This document shows positions 1 to 8,250 of a stretch of DNA of 35,455 nucleotides, one piece after another (the first letter of the stretch is position 1; the number at the start of each line of letters is the position of its first letter). The stretch is from UBA8752 sp040261275 (lineage in GTDB: Bacteria; Bacteroidota; Bacteroidia; Flavobacteriales_D; Sanyastnellaceae). The translations under genes were made by a program, and so were the position numbers. Location: contig JBDQOI010000024.1 in NCBI GenBank assembly GCA_040261275.1, positions 1 to 35,455 of the forward strand, written 5' to 3'. The notes below the pieces were generated by a model. The model saw only the letters and a program-made list of their open reading frames with translations, was not told the DNA's origin and made no database searches.

Positions 1-65
1 GTGTAATGGTAGCACACCGGTTTTTGGTACCGTTTGTCAAGGTTCGAGTCCTTGTGGGGCAACCA
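1..65 (+). tRNA. tRNA-Gln(TTG), 5' end cut off by the window
   Basis: The D-arm remainder, anticodon arm, variable region and T-arm are visible. The anticodon loop reads TTTTGGT, giving anticodon TTG (glutamine). The T-arm is CAAGG/TTCGAGT/CCTTG, followed by the 3' acceptor strand, discriminator A and an encoded CCA at 63-65. The 5' acceptor strand lies outside the window. A rho-independent terminator follows at 100-130. Confidence 0.9.
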
Positions 66-99
66 CGAAAAGCATGACAGAAGTCAATGCAACCGCACG

Positions 100-130
100 A
101 AGACCGGCACGTCAGTGACCGGTCTTTTTC
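100..130 (+). terminator. Rho-independent terminator after tRNA-Gln
   Basis: The arms AAGACCGG (100-107) and CCGGTCTT (119-126) form an 8-bp stem with an 11-base loop, followed by a short T tract. It sits 35 bases after the tRNA and before the aldehyde dehydrogenase, so it probably ends the tRNA transcript. Confidence 0.8.
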
Positions 131-166
131 ATTTCGTCCCCACCTTGTGGGTCCAAGCGGTAATCG

Positions 167-1615
167 ATGGAACAGGACATCCTCAATCTCATCAACGGTG
201 AATGCGTCCCCGCCTTGAACGGGCAATGGCTGGACAATGTGGAACCCGCCACGGGCGTGGTGTACAGCCGAATCGCACGATCGGGCGCCGAAGATGTGGA
301 AGCCGCTGTGGCCGCCGCCCGCAAGGCATTTCCCGCCTGGCGCGCCTGGGAGCCGGCGCAACGAAGGGCCGTGCTCATGCGGCTCGCAGACAAAATTGCC
401 GAGCACGCAGACATGCTGGCCGAGGCCGAAGCCCGGGACAACGGCAAGCCGATTTCCGTAGCCGCCGCCGTGGACATCCCCCGCGCGGAACACAACCTGC
501 GCTTCTATGCCTCTGCTGCCGAACAGTTTGCCAGCGAAAGCCACACCATGGGCGACGGCACGGTGAACTACACCCTGCGGAAGCCCCTGGGGGTAGTCGG
601 CTGCATCAGTCCGTGGAACCTGCCCCTCTATCTCTTCACCTGGAAAATCGCGCCCGCCCTGGCCAGCGGCAATTGCGTCGTGGCGAAGCCGAGCGAGGTG
701 ACCCCGATGACAGCCTACCTGCTCGGAACTTGGGCCAAAGAAGCTGGACTGCCCGATGGGGTCCTCAACATCTTGCAAGGGCTGGGGCCCGAAGTCGGCC
801 AGGCCATGGTGGAGCACCACTATGTGCGGGCCGTCTCATTCACGGGCGGTACGGCCACGGGAGCCGCCATCTCTGCGCTGGCTGCCCCAAAATTCAAGAA
901 GCTCTCCCTCGAGCTCGGCGGTAAGAACGCCACCGTGGTCTTTGACGACTGCGACTTCGACGACGCGGTTTCCACTGCGGTCCGGGCCGCATTCTCCAAC
1001 CAGGGTCAGATTTGCCTTTGCGGGTCTCGCATCCTCGTGCAAGAGGGCATCTACGACCGTTTCCGCGACGCCATGGTGGCCAAGGTGTCCAAGCTGCGCA
1101 TCGGCGACCCCTTGGACCCCGCCACCCGCATGGGCGCGGTCGTGTCCCGAGCCCACCGCGACAAGGTGATCGCCGCCATTCAGACCGCGCGCGGCGAGGG
1201 GGGACGCATCCTGTGTGGAGGCGGGCGCCACCAACCCGGTGAGCCCCGCATCCGCGATGGTTTCTACGTCCAACCCACCCTGATTGAAGGGCTGGGTCAC
1301 GATTGTGTCACCAACCGCGAGGAGATTTTCGGACCGGTTGCGACCCTCCAGCCTTTTTCGGACGAGCAGGAAGCGCTGGGCTTGGTGAACTCTACCAAGT
1401 ACGGACTCTCCGCTTCGGTTTGGACGCGAGATCTCAAGCGCGCGCACCGTTTCGCGGCTGGCATCGACACGGGCATGGTCTGGTTGAATTGCTGGTTGGT
1501 TCGGGACCTTCGGACACCGTTTGGCGGAACGCGACATTCCGGTGTCGGTCGGGAAGGCGGCTACCACTCCATGAACTTCTTCACCGAACCGCAAAACGTC
1601 TGCGTCAAGCTCTGA
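167..1615 (+). CDS. NAD-dependent aldehyde dehydrogenase, ALDH8A1/2-aminomuconate-semialdehyde dehydrogenase type
   Basis: The 482-residue product is a full-length ALDH superfamily enzyme. Visible catalytic elements are Asn151 in SPWNLP, Lys174 in AKPSE (cofactor binding), Glu249 in ELGGKN and the nucleophile Cys283 in NQGQIC. The segment around NQGQICLCGSR and the ending EGGYHSMNFFTEPQN resemble ALDH8A1 and bacterial 2-amino- or 2-hydroxymuconate-semialdehyde dehydrogenases, which act late in the kynurenine (tryptophan) or catechol meta-cleavage routes. No other gene of those routes lies in the window, so the substrate is inferred from resemblance only. The enzyme should be cytosolic. The gene stands alone between the tRNA-Gln terminator and an OmpA-like lipoprotein. 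No Shine-Dalgarno sequence is seen before the ATG. Confidence 0.85.
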   Translation: MEQDILNLINGECVPALNGQWLDNVEPATGVVYSRIARSGAEDVEAAVAAARKAFPAWRAWEPAQRRAVLMRLADKIAEHADMLAEAEARDNGKPISVAAAVDIPRAEHNLRFYASAAEQFASESHTMGDGTVNYTLRKPLGVVGCISPWNLPLYLFTWKIAPALASGNCVVAKPSEVTPMTAYLLGTWAKEAGLPDGVLNILQGLGPEVGQAMVEHHYVRAVSFTGGTATGAAISALAAPKFKKLSLELGGKNATVVFDDCDFDDAVSTAVRAAFSNQGQICLCGSRILVQEGIYDRFRDAMVAKVSKLRIGDPLDPATRMGAVVSRAHRDKVIAAIQTARGEGGRILCGGGRHQPGEPRIRDGFYVQPTLIEGLGHDCVTNREEIFGPVATLQPFSDEQEALGLVNSTKYGLSASVWTRDLKRAHRFAAGIDTGMVWLNCWLVRDLRTPFGGTRHSGVGREGGYHSMNFFTEPQNVCVKL

Positions 1616-1660
1616 ACTGCTGAAAGGGGCGCAATCCACATTCATTTGTTGCGTAAGCCC

Positions 1661-1696
1661 TCTCCACCGCGTGAAGGACAGGCGGCAAGGTGGAGA
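1661..1696 (+). other. Inverted repeat in the leader of the OmpA-like lipoprotein gene
   Basis: TCTCCACC (1661-1668) and GGTGGAGA (1689-1696) are perfectly complementary 8-base arms around a 20-base loop. The repeat ends 10 bases before the ATG. There is no T tract, so it is not a typical terminator; it may be a 5'-UTR stem or an operator. Confidence 0.35.
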
Positions 1697-1706
1697 ACTT
1701 GGTACC

Positions 1707-2657
1707 ATGAACTTTCGCGCGCCCTTGTCTGCATTCACTGCGGCTGTGCTCCTGCTCGCCGGCTGTGTGCCCATGAGTCAATTCACCGAAGTCCGGGACG
1801 ACCGGGACGCCCTGGACCAGAGTGCGGCGGAATTGACAGAACAGGTGCAGGCCCTGCGCTTGGCGGTAGGGGAAAAGGACGGCCAACTGCGCGAAGATGC
1901 GCGACGGCTCGATGAACTCAAGGCAGACACTTCTGGTTTGGGCAGTCGCCTGAGGCAGTGCGAATTGCGAAACGATGAGCTGGAAGAGTTGAATGCCTTG
2001 CTGTCCGCCGAACTGGATGACAAACGATCCTCCAGTGGTCAGGAACAGGCCGCGCTATTGGCTGAGCTCCAACGCATCAGAGCCAGCCTCCAATTCCAAC
2101 GGGACAGCCTGTACGCTTTGGAACAAAACCTCAAAGCCCGGGAGGCCAAGGTCGCGGAGTTGAGCCGTATGCTCGATGCCCAAAAGGCCGCTGGCGCTGC
2201 ATTGAAAGAGCGTCTCTCCGATGCGCTTTTCGCCTTCCGAAACAAGGGTCTCGAAGTTGAGGAAAGGGACGGGAAGGTCTATGTGAGGTTGTCCTCAAAA
2301 CTGCTTTTCGCCTCGGGCAGTACCTCCATCGACCCCGAAGGACGGGAGGCCTTGTCGGACTTGGCGCGCGCCATCGAAGATGAAGATGGCTTTGAGATTG
2401 TGGTGGAGGGACACACCGATGATGTTGCGTTCAATTCCAGTTCCTCTCCCAAAAACAACTGGGAGCTGAGTGTTCTTCGGGCCACCGCTGTGGTGGAAGT
2501 CCTGTCGGCATCCAGTGACCTGAACCCCGCGCTGCTGACCGCAGCAGGCCGCAGTCAGTTCCATCCCCGTGATGCGTCAGACCGGAGCCGTAACCGCAGG
2601 ATTGAGGTCGTCCTCAGCCCTAAACTGGGGAGCCTCTACGACTTGTTGGACGAGTGA
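1707..2657 (+). CDS. OmpA-family outer-membrane lipoprotein with coiled-coil stalk
   Basis: The start is placed at the ATG giving a lipoprotein signal peptide with lipobox LLAGC (Cys20); the open frame upstream of it does not look like a signal. Residues about 30-180 are rich in Leu, Glu, Lys and Ala in a heptad-like pattern, suggesting a coiled coil. The last ~115 residues are an OmpA C-terminal peptidoglycan-binding domain, with LLFASGST, EGHTDD, NNWELSVLRA and SRNRRIEVVLSP. The 316-residue protein probably anchors the outer membrane to peptidoglycan from the periplasmic side. The stop codon directly abuts the stop codon of the convergent repeat lipoprotein. An inverted repeat lies just upstream at 1661-1696. 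Confidence 0.85.
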   Translation: MNFRAPLSAFTAAVLLLAGCVPMSQFTEVRDDRDALDQSAAELTEQVQALRLAVGEKDGQLREDARRLDELKADTSGLGSRLRQCELRNDELEELNALLSAELDDKRSSSGQEQAALLAELQRIRASLQFQRDSLYALEQNLKAREAKVAELSRMLDAQKAAGAALKERLSDALFAFRNKGLEVEERDGKVYVRLSSKLLFASGSTSIDPEGREALSDLARAIEDEDGFEIVVEGHTDDVAFNSSSSPKNNWELSVLRATAVVEVLSASSDLNPALLTAAGRSQFHPRDASDRSRNRRIEVVLSPKLGSLYDLLDE

Positions 2658-3611
2658 TCAGTTGATCACCAACTGGAAGGAGCCCTGGGTCAATGAGATT
2701 CCGCCGGTTCCATCCGCTCCGATGAGGCTGCCGCCAAAGGTGCCCACCACTACTCCGCTGCTTTCCGGCAGGACATAGATGATCTCCACGGTAAAGTTGG
2801 CTCCGGGGAGTGTAGAGGTGTATTGCTGCCCGCCACCGAGGTAGTTGCACTCGCCTTCACTGGTCTCATTCAGGACAATTTGGGCGCCCGCCACCCAGCC
2901 GGCGAAGGGTTCTGGAAGGGTCATGGAAATGGCATCTCCTGTAACAGAAGCGCCCTCAATCGTCAGCGTCGTTCCCGCCATGGTAGCCGAAGTCGTAAAA
3001 TCAGCAATGAGCTCGGTACCATTGGCCTTCCACTCCATGTTGCCATCGCAATCCGGGCAATCCGGACCTCCACAATCGATGTAGAGCTCCTCTCCATCGA
3101 GAATCCCGTTTGTGCAATCGCCATCCGTTTGGCAAGGCTCGCAGTCGGGACCACCGCAGTCCACGCCGATTTCCTCTCCGTTCATGAGGTCGTCCTCACA
3201 GCTGGGACAAGGTTCGCAGTCCGGCCCTCCACAATCGACATCGATTTCATTGCCGTTCAACAATCCATCGCCGCAGAGCTCGCCGCAGTCAATGCCGGTG
3301 TCACCGCCACAGTCGATGCCGGTCTCACCCGGGTCGAGCTGACCATTGAAAGCGGGGCTACACGGCGCACACTCTCCACCACAATCGACCCAGGTCTCAC
3401 CGAGCAATTGATCCCAAACCCCGTTTTCACAAGGGTCGCAGGGCTGGCAAATCGGGCCGCCGCAATCCACCAACTCCTCTCCGTTGTTCAGGATTCCATC
3501 ATAACAGTTGGGCCCAATGAGGTTGTCGTCGTTAAGACAAGAGGATGCTACCACCGTCGCAATGACAGCGATGCAAACGAGGAGGGCGGAGGGAAGGCGG
3601 AACGAGGTCAT
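2658..3611 (-). CDS. Lipoprotein with six Cys-rich DCGG repeats and a C-terminal beta-rich domain
   Basis: The start at 3611 is chosen because it gives a clean lipoprotein signal peptide ending in VASSC (Cys25). Residues 36-189 hold six degenerate repeats of about 24-28 residues with the pattern C-x-nG-x-nGeE-x-vDCGGPdC-x-pC. Similar C..G..nGdE..vDCGG..C repeats occur in secreted proteins of Bacteroidota and myxobacteria (family knowledge). The regular Asp/Asn and Cys suggest disulfide-bonded, possibly calcium-binding units. The last ~125 residues lack cysteine apart from one and look beta-rich, with an ending (GTFGGSL...GISLTQGSF) that recalls DUF6252 domains; that link is tentative. The product is 317 residues and probably surface-exposed. 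Function is unknown. Confidence 0.75.
   Translation of the reverse strand: MTSFRLPSALLVCIAVIATVVASSCLNDDNLIGPNCYDGILNNGEELVDCGGPICQPCDPCENGVWDQLLGETWVDCGGECAPCSPAFNGQLDPGETGIDCGGDTGIDCGELCGDGLLNGNEIDVDCGGPDCEPCPSCEDDLMNGEEIGVDCGGPDCEPCQTDGDCTNGILDGEELYIDCGGPDCPDCDGNMEWKANGTELIADFTTSATMAGTTLTIEGASVTGDAISMTLPEPFAGWVAGAQIVLNETSEGECNYLGGGQQYTSTLPGANFTVEIIYVLPESSGVVVGTFGGSLIGADGTGGISLTQGSFQLVIN
3045..3506 (-). repeat. Coding repeats: six DCGG-type Cys-rich units
   Basis: This segment encodes the repeats of the lipoprotein, six units of roughly 24-28 codons. The third unit is shortened and runs into a second IDCG. The last two complete units share the core VDCGGPDCEPC almost exactly, suggesting recent duplication or conversion. 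Confidence 0.8.
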
Positions 3612-3632
3612 CGTTGTATCTTTCAAGCAGCG

Positions 3633-3639
3633 CAAATTA
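3633..3639 (-). promoter_or_regulatory. Possible -7 box for the DCGG lipoprotein gene
   Basis: Read on the minus strand the site is TAATTTG, one base shorter than the Bacteroidota consensus TAnnTTTG. It lies 21 bases before the ATG. No clear -33 TTG was found. Confidence 0.3.
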
Positions 3640-3711
3640 AGGGAGTATGCGGCGAATCGCAGTGGTATGCTCCTCATTACGTGACCCTTCTTCAGAAGGC
3701 ACATCTCGCAA

Positions 3712-5430
3712 ATGACCCGTCAGCCCCACATACCTCCTGCAGATTGGTCACCGCGAACCACGGTTACCGAACTCCGAAACGAGAACGGCCCAGCGCACGG
3801 CGTGGTTGCACAGCTGCTCGAATTGCGTGGGATTTCGGAAGCGGATTGTCCTGCTTTTTTCTCTCCATCGCTGGATGACCTGCATGACCCGTATGCCATG
3901 CGGGACATGGACATTGCCGTGGACCGGCTGATGCAGGCGCAGCGGAATGGGGAACGCATCATGGCTTATGGGGACTACGATGTGGACGGCGCCACGTCGG
4001 TATCGCTGATTCAAGACTTTCTGAGAAACAACGGGTTCGATGTGGTCCCTTATATCCCGGACCGGTACAATGAAGGATATGGGCTTTCTGTGCAGGGAAT
4101 TCAGACGGCGGTGGATTTGGATTGCGCCATCATCGTCACCCTGGACTGCGGCATCAGGGCCACCGAGCGGGTGGCGGAGGCCAAGCAGGCCGGTATCGAT
4201 GTCATCATCTGCGATCACCACTTGCCCGGAAATTTGCTCCCGGAAGCCCACGCCATTCTCAACCCGAAGCACCCGGCGTGCACCTATCCTTTCAAAGAGC
4301 TGAGCGGCTGTGGGGTGGCGTTCAAATTGACCCAAGCCCTGACGGAGAGAATCGGCTTGTCCCCCATGAGTGCCTACGACGGGCTCGACCTGGTCGCTTT
4401 GAGCATCGCTTCAGATTTGGTCGAGGTCACCGGAGAGAACCGCATTCTTCTGTACCACGGGCTCAAGACGATTTCGCGGAATACGCGCCCCGGTATCCGC
4501 GCATTGCTCCAGTTGGTGCACTGTTCTCCTGAACACCTGACCGTCCGCGACATCATCTCTCGGATCAGCCCGCGCATCAACGCGGCCGGTAGGATGGCGC
4601 GCGCCACGGAAGCCGTGGACTTACTGACGGAGAAAAACGATGCGCGAGCGAGCGACTTGGCGCTGGCACTCGATCGACTCAATCAAGTTCGGCGCTCATT
4701 CGATGAGGCTGTGACCCGCGATGCCATTGAACAGCTGCCTGAAAGGGAGGCGTTCAAACACATCAACATCGTGTGGGGCAAGGATTGGCACCGCGGTGTG
4801 ATCGGGATCGTGGCCACGCGTCTCATTGAACACCGATACCGACCGAGCATCGTCATCAGCGACGATGACGGTGTATTGGTGGGCAGTGCACGTTCGACTC
4901 CGGGTTTGGATATCCACGCCCTCATTGCCCATTGCAAGGAGCACCTCGAACAATATGGGGGGCATGCCATGGCCGCGGGTATCACCGTGAAAACCGGCAG
5001 AGAGATGGCTTTCGCACGGGGGCTTGACGATGCCGTAGGAGAGCAATTGGCCGCCATCAGCAAGCGCGAACCCCGCTATTTCGACATGGAGATTCCCCTT
5101 TCGGTCTGCTCACCAGAACTGCTGGTGGAGCTCCGGAAATTCGAGCCCTTCGGGCCGGGGGCCCCAGCGCCGGTATTCCTCGCCCGAGATGTGGAATTGG
5201 CCATGCCGCCCCGTGTCGTGGGAAAAGACGGGCGTCATATCCGCATAGCCATGCGCGCCCCGGGCCAATCGAACCCGCTTTTCGCTGTGGGCTTCGGTCT
5301 GGGACACCGAGAGGCGGCCTTGGCCAATGCAGGAAAATTCGATGTGGTGTTCAGGGTGGAGTCGGAGTGCTATCGCGGGGTGGTTCAGCCGAGGATTACC
5401 CTGCTCGACTTCTGGACGGAGCGGCACTGA
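3712..5430 (+). CDS. recJ: Single-stranded-DNA-specific 5'-3' exonuclease RecJ
   Basis: The 572-residue length fits RecJ. The DHH domain shows the metal-binding motif GDYDVDG at 87-93, TLDCG near 143-147 and CDHH with Asp168-His169-His170. SPRINAAGRM follows at the end of the DHH core. The DHHA1 domain shows the GGHAMAAG motif, and the C-terminal part matches the RecJ OB-fold region (KFEPFGPGAPAPVF). RecJ degrades single-stranded DNA 5' to 3' in RecF-pathway recombination, mismatch repair and base excision repair. The gene is convergent with dnaG, 29 bases apart, with no obvious terminator between them. Confidence 0.95.
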   Translation: MTRQPHIPPADWSPRTTVTELRNENGPAHGVVAQLLELRGISEADCPAFFSPSLDDLHDPYAMRDMDIAVDRLMQAQRNGERIMAYGDYDVDGATSVSLIQDFLRNNGFDVVPYIPDRYNEGYGLSVQGIQTAVDLDCAIIVTLDCGIRATERVAEAKQAGIDVIICDHHLPGNLLPEAHAILNPKHPACTYPFKELSGCGVAFKLTQALTERIGLSPMSAYDGLDLVALSIASDLVEVTGENRILLYHGLKTISRNTRPGIRALLQLVHCSPEHLTVRDIISRISPRINAAGRMARATEAVDLLTEKNDARASDLALALDRLNQVRRSFDEAVTRDAIEQLPEREAFKHINIVWGKDWHRGVIGIVATRLIEHRYRPSIVISDDDGVLVGSARSTPGLDIHALIAHCKEHLEQYGGHAMAAGITVKTGREMAFARGLDDAVGEQLAAISKREPRYFDMEIPLSVCSPELLVELRKFEPFGPGAPAPVFLARDVELAMPPRVVGKDGRHIRIAMRAPGQSNPLFAVGFGLGHREAALANAGKFDVVFRVESECYRGVVQPRITLLDFWTERH

Positions 5431-5459
5431 TGTCCCGAAACGCAAGCTGAAAAGCAAAT

Positions 5460-7481
5460 TCAGACCTCTTCCTCTCTGCCCAAGGAGTGCAGAATGGTAC
5501 TTCCGAAATGGGCGGCCAATCGCTCAACCCGTTTTGAGACGCCGATTTTGCGCTTGAGCAATTCCACCTCCTCGGCCAGAGGGTCTTCCGAAGAATGGGG
5601 GTCCTCTGTCAACTCGACCAAACGTGATGTAATGCGCTGACCTTCGGACCGCGCCTCGTCCAGAAGCAATCGAAACAATGCCCCTTGGACGGCTTTCAAA
5701 AGCAATTCACGCTCCGTCTCCGGAATAATGCCGTGCCGGTTCTCCCAATTTTCACTCAAGCTGAATTCCGTCACGAGGATGTCAGCCGTCATGGCTGCGA
5801 CCTTGGGATCCCCTTGAGACCACGTCTCCAGAGCGGGCATTCGGCCTTCATTCAAGTGCTCGCGATAGGTCTGTATCACCTCATCGACAATGGGGTGGCG
5901 AATGGCGATGCCATTGGTGTCCAGCTCGTGGAGGAGCACCTCTGCCAGCGTGGTCTCGATGCTGGCCTCCTCCACGTCTTCCTGCGCCACGACATCCTCC
6001 GGAAGATCCAGTGTCACTTTCTGGGGACCGTACTGCAACAGAAGCCGAAGCAAATCTTCTTCCCGGCCCTTGCGGCCGACCCGCCCCACCAACCGGGGCT
6101 TGCCGATCGGGGTGTCCCGATCCGGTTGGATGGAGGGCAAAGGCGCTTTGGCTTCTTTTTCGAGCCGGTTGCGGGCCTGACGGGACAGTTCCGCCAGCAA
6201 GTCCTCCACCTGCATGCCCAATCGACCCGCGCTTTCCTGGATGTAGACCGTCCGCTTGAGTTCGTCGGGGACATGTGCAATGCTCTGGACGACACTTCGG
6301 ACCAGCTCCGTGCGCTTGATGGGGTCGTCCGCAGCTTCCCCGTCGAGCAGGTCAATTTTGAAGCGGATGAAATCCCGGCTGTTCTCAGCCAGCCATTCCA
6401 TCAAGGCATCGCGGCCCATCCGCTTGGCGAAAGTGTCGGGATCCTCACCATCGGGAAGGACGGCAATTTTGACGTCCAACCCCTCACCGAGAACGATGTC
6501 GACCCCGCGAATGGCCGCACGCAATCCCGCCGGATCGCCGTCGAACAACATGGTCATCCGCTTGCTGAACCTTCGCAACAAACGCACTTGTTCTACCGTC
6601 AATGCCGTTCCGGAGCTGGCCACAACATGTTCAACCCCTGCCTGGCGCATCGCCATCACATCGGTGTACCCCTCCACGAGAATGGCCCGGTCCTCCCGGA
6701 CCACGGCGTTCCGGGCGAGGTGGATGCCGTAGAGCGCCCGGGACTTATCGTACAGAGGGCTTTCCGGGCTGTTGACGTATTTGGGAACCTTCTTGTCCGT
6801 CTTCAGGGTGCGCCCACCGAACCCGATGAACCTTCCCGTTACGTCCCGGATGGGGAAAATCACCCGGCCGCGGTAGAAATCATAGAGGGTGCCGTCTTCT
6901 CGCTCCTTGCACAGTCCGCTGGATAACAGCCACTTATCCTTGTATCCCGCCTTTCGGGCCGCCTCCACCAGTGCACCCTCCTCGCCCCACGGCCTGTCCG
7001 GACAGTAGCCGAGCGAGAATTCGGAAAGGGTCGCATCCGAAAAATGGCGGCTCCGGAAATATCCCAGCCCCACGCTCTTGCCTTCACCCGTTTCCATCAA
7101 TTGGGAGGTGAACCACTTCTGCGCCCAAGCCGAAAGATTGGCCAGGCTTTCCCTCTCGGTCTGCTCTTCCAATTCCTCCGGCGTCATTTGACGCTCCTCT
7201 ATCTCTATGCCGTACTTCCGTGCCAACCAGCGGAGGGCTTCCGGGTAGGACAGCTTCTCCTGCTCCATCAAAAAGGTGACGGCGCTTCCTCCCTTGCCGG
7301 AGCTGAAGTCCTTGAAAATGCCCTTTCCGGGCACTACGTAAAAGGACGGCGTCTTTTCGTTCGTGAACGGACTCATTCCCCGCAGGCTCGTACCGCTCTT
7401 CTTGAGCTGAACGAACTCACCGACCACCTCTTCAATGACGGTGGCTTGTAGGATGGCGTCTACGGTATCCTTTGGAATCAT
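5460..7481 (-). CDS. dnaG: DNA primase DnaG
   Basis: This 673-residue primase makes RNA primers at the replication fork. The N-terminal region aligns with the CHC2 zinc domain (SPFTNEKTPSF at 37-47, KDFSSGKGG at 57-65), but the usual Cys/His/Cys/Cys ligands are Ser37, Thr40, Asp58 and Ser61, so zinc should not bind there. The catalytic core shows RVIFPIRD and FGGRTL, and the TOPRIM domain carries Glu271 in LVEGYTD and DGD at 315-317. The C-terminal ~150 residues would be the helicase-binding region. The start gives the family-typical beginning MIPKDTVDAIL. A weak -7-like TAACTTG lies at 7502-7508 on the minus strand. Confidence 0.95.
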   Translation of the reverse strand: MIPKDTVDAILQATVIEEVVGEFVQLKKSGTSLRGMSPFTNEKTPSFYVVPGKGIFKDFSSGKGGSAVTFLMEQEKLSYPEALRWLARKYGIEIEERQMTPEELEEQTERESLANLSAWAQKWFTSQLMETGEGKSVGLGYFRSRHFSDATLSEFSLGYCPDRPWGEEGALVEAARKAGYKDKWLLSSGLCKEREDGTLYDFYRGRVIFPIRDVTGRFIGFGGRTLKTDKKVPKYVNSPESPLYDKSRALYGIHLARNAVVREDRAILVEGYTDVMAMRQAGVEHVVASSGTALTVEQVRLLRRFSKRMTMLFDGDPAGLRAAIRGVDIVLGEGLDVKIAVLPDGEDPDTFAKRMGRDALMEWLAENSRDFIRFKIDLLDGEAADDPIKRTELVRSVVQSIAHVPDELKRTVYIQESAGRLGMQVEDLLAELSRQARNRLEKEAKAPLPSIQPDRDTPIGKPRLVGRVGRKGREEDLLRLLLQYGPQKVTLDLPEDVVAQEDVEEASIETTLAEVLLHELDTNGIAIRHPIVDEVIQTYREHLNEGRMPALETWSQGDPKVAAMTADILVTEFSLSENWENRHGIIPETERELLLKAVQGALFRLLLDEARSEGQRITSRLVELTEDPHSSEDPLAEEVELLKRKIGVSKRVERLAAHFGSTILHSLGREEEV

Positions 7482-7554
7482 GCGAACCGAACCGGGGGAA
7501 CCAAGTTAAACCTCCTTGTGCTCCCGGGGGCATCGTTCGTCAAATTGACCGCTT

Positions 7555-8250
7555 TCAGTCCGCGATGAGCTTGAACCCCTTGCCGTGAACGTTGAGGATT
7601 TCCACCCGAGGATCTTCCTTCAAGTGCTTGCGGAGCTTGGCGATGTACACGTCCATGCTCCGGCCGTTGAAGTAATTGGCGTCTCCCCAAATGGCATTCA
7701 GGGCGTATTCCCGCTCGAGCAATGCGTTTTTCGCCTTTGTCAAAAGGAACAGAAGCTCGTTTTCCTTGGTTGTCAGTCGCTGGGCATCTCCAGCGAGCCT
7801 CAATTCCTGGCGGTTGTAATCGTAGGCATAGTGGCCGATGTTCATCTCGCCCACTTCTTCGGTGTCCTCAGGCAGGGCCGAAGACCGGCGCAGAATGGCC
7901 TCGATTCGGGCCTCGAGCTCATCCATGGAGAACGGCTTCGTCATGTAGTCATCCGCCCCCACCTTGAATCCCTGCAGGGTATCCTCTCGCTGGCTCTTCG
8001 CCGTCAGGAACAGGATGGGCACGTGACGGTTCAGGCCCCGAATCTCCTCCGCGACCTGATAACCATCCTTTACGGGCATCATAACGTCCAGTATGACGAA
8101 GTCAAAGGAGCCCACGCGGAATTTCCGGACGCCTTCTGCGCCATCCTGGGCCCAAGTGGTGGTGTATCCTTTCCGATCGAGAAAGTCGCGAAGCAATTTT
8201 CCGAGGTTCGGATCGTCTTCGCACAGGAGAATGTCGAGCTGATGTTTCAT
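7555..8250 (-). CDS. OmpR/PhoB-type response regulator
   Basis: The 231-residue protein has an N-terminal receiver domain with acidic pocket EDD at 11-13, phosphoacceptor Asp55 in FVILDVMMP, and Lys105 in TKPF. A winged-helix DNA-binding domain occupies the C-terminal ~95 residues (LTTKENELL, YFNGRSMDVYIAKLRKHL, HGKGFKL). It should act as a phosphorylation-controlled transcription factor. Its ATG overlaps the histidine kinase stop codon by 4 bases, so the kinase is very likely its cognate partner. The arrangement and sequence resemble Bacteroidota RprX/RprY-type pairs; the target genes are unknown. Confidence 0.93.
   Translation of the reverse strand: MKHQLDILLCEDDPNLGKLLRDFLDRKGYTTTWAQDGAEGVRKFRVGSFDFVILDVMMPVKDGYQVAEEIRGLNRHVPILFLTAKSQREDTLQGFKVGADDYMTKPFSMDELEARIEAILRRSSALPEDTEEVGEMNIGHYAYDYNRQELRLAGDAQRLTTKENELLFLLTKAKNALLEREYALNAIWGDANYFNGRSMDVYIAKLRKHLKEDPRVEILNVHGKGFKLIAD

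Noticed and set aside
836..1774. 312-codon minus-strand open frame
   Set aside because: It is antisense to the aldehyde dehydrogenase with all catalytic residues, and shows no domain; long antisense frames are expected in G+C-rich DNA.
2823..3878. 351-codon plus-strand open frame opposite the repeat lipoprotein
   Set aside because: It is antisense to a frame with a clear lipobox and regular Cys repeats, and it runs into the recJ start. It has no recognisable domain.
5685..6926. 413-codon plus-strand open frame
   Set aside because: It is antisense to dnaG, which has intact TOPRIM motifs.
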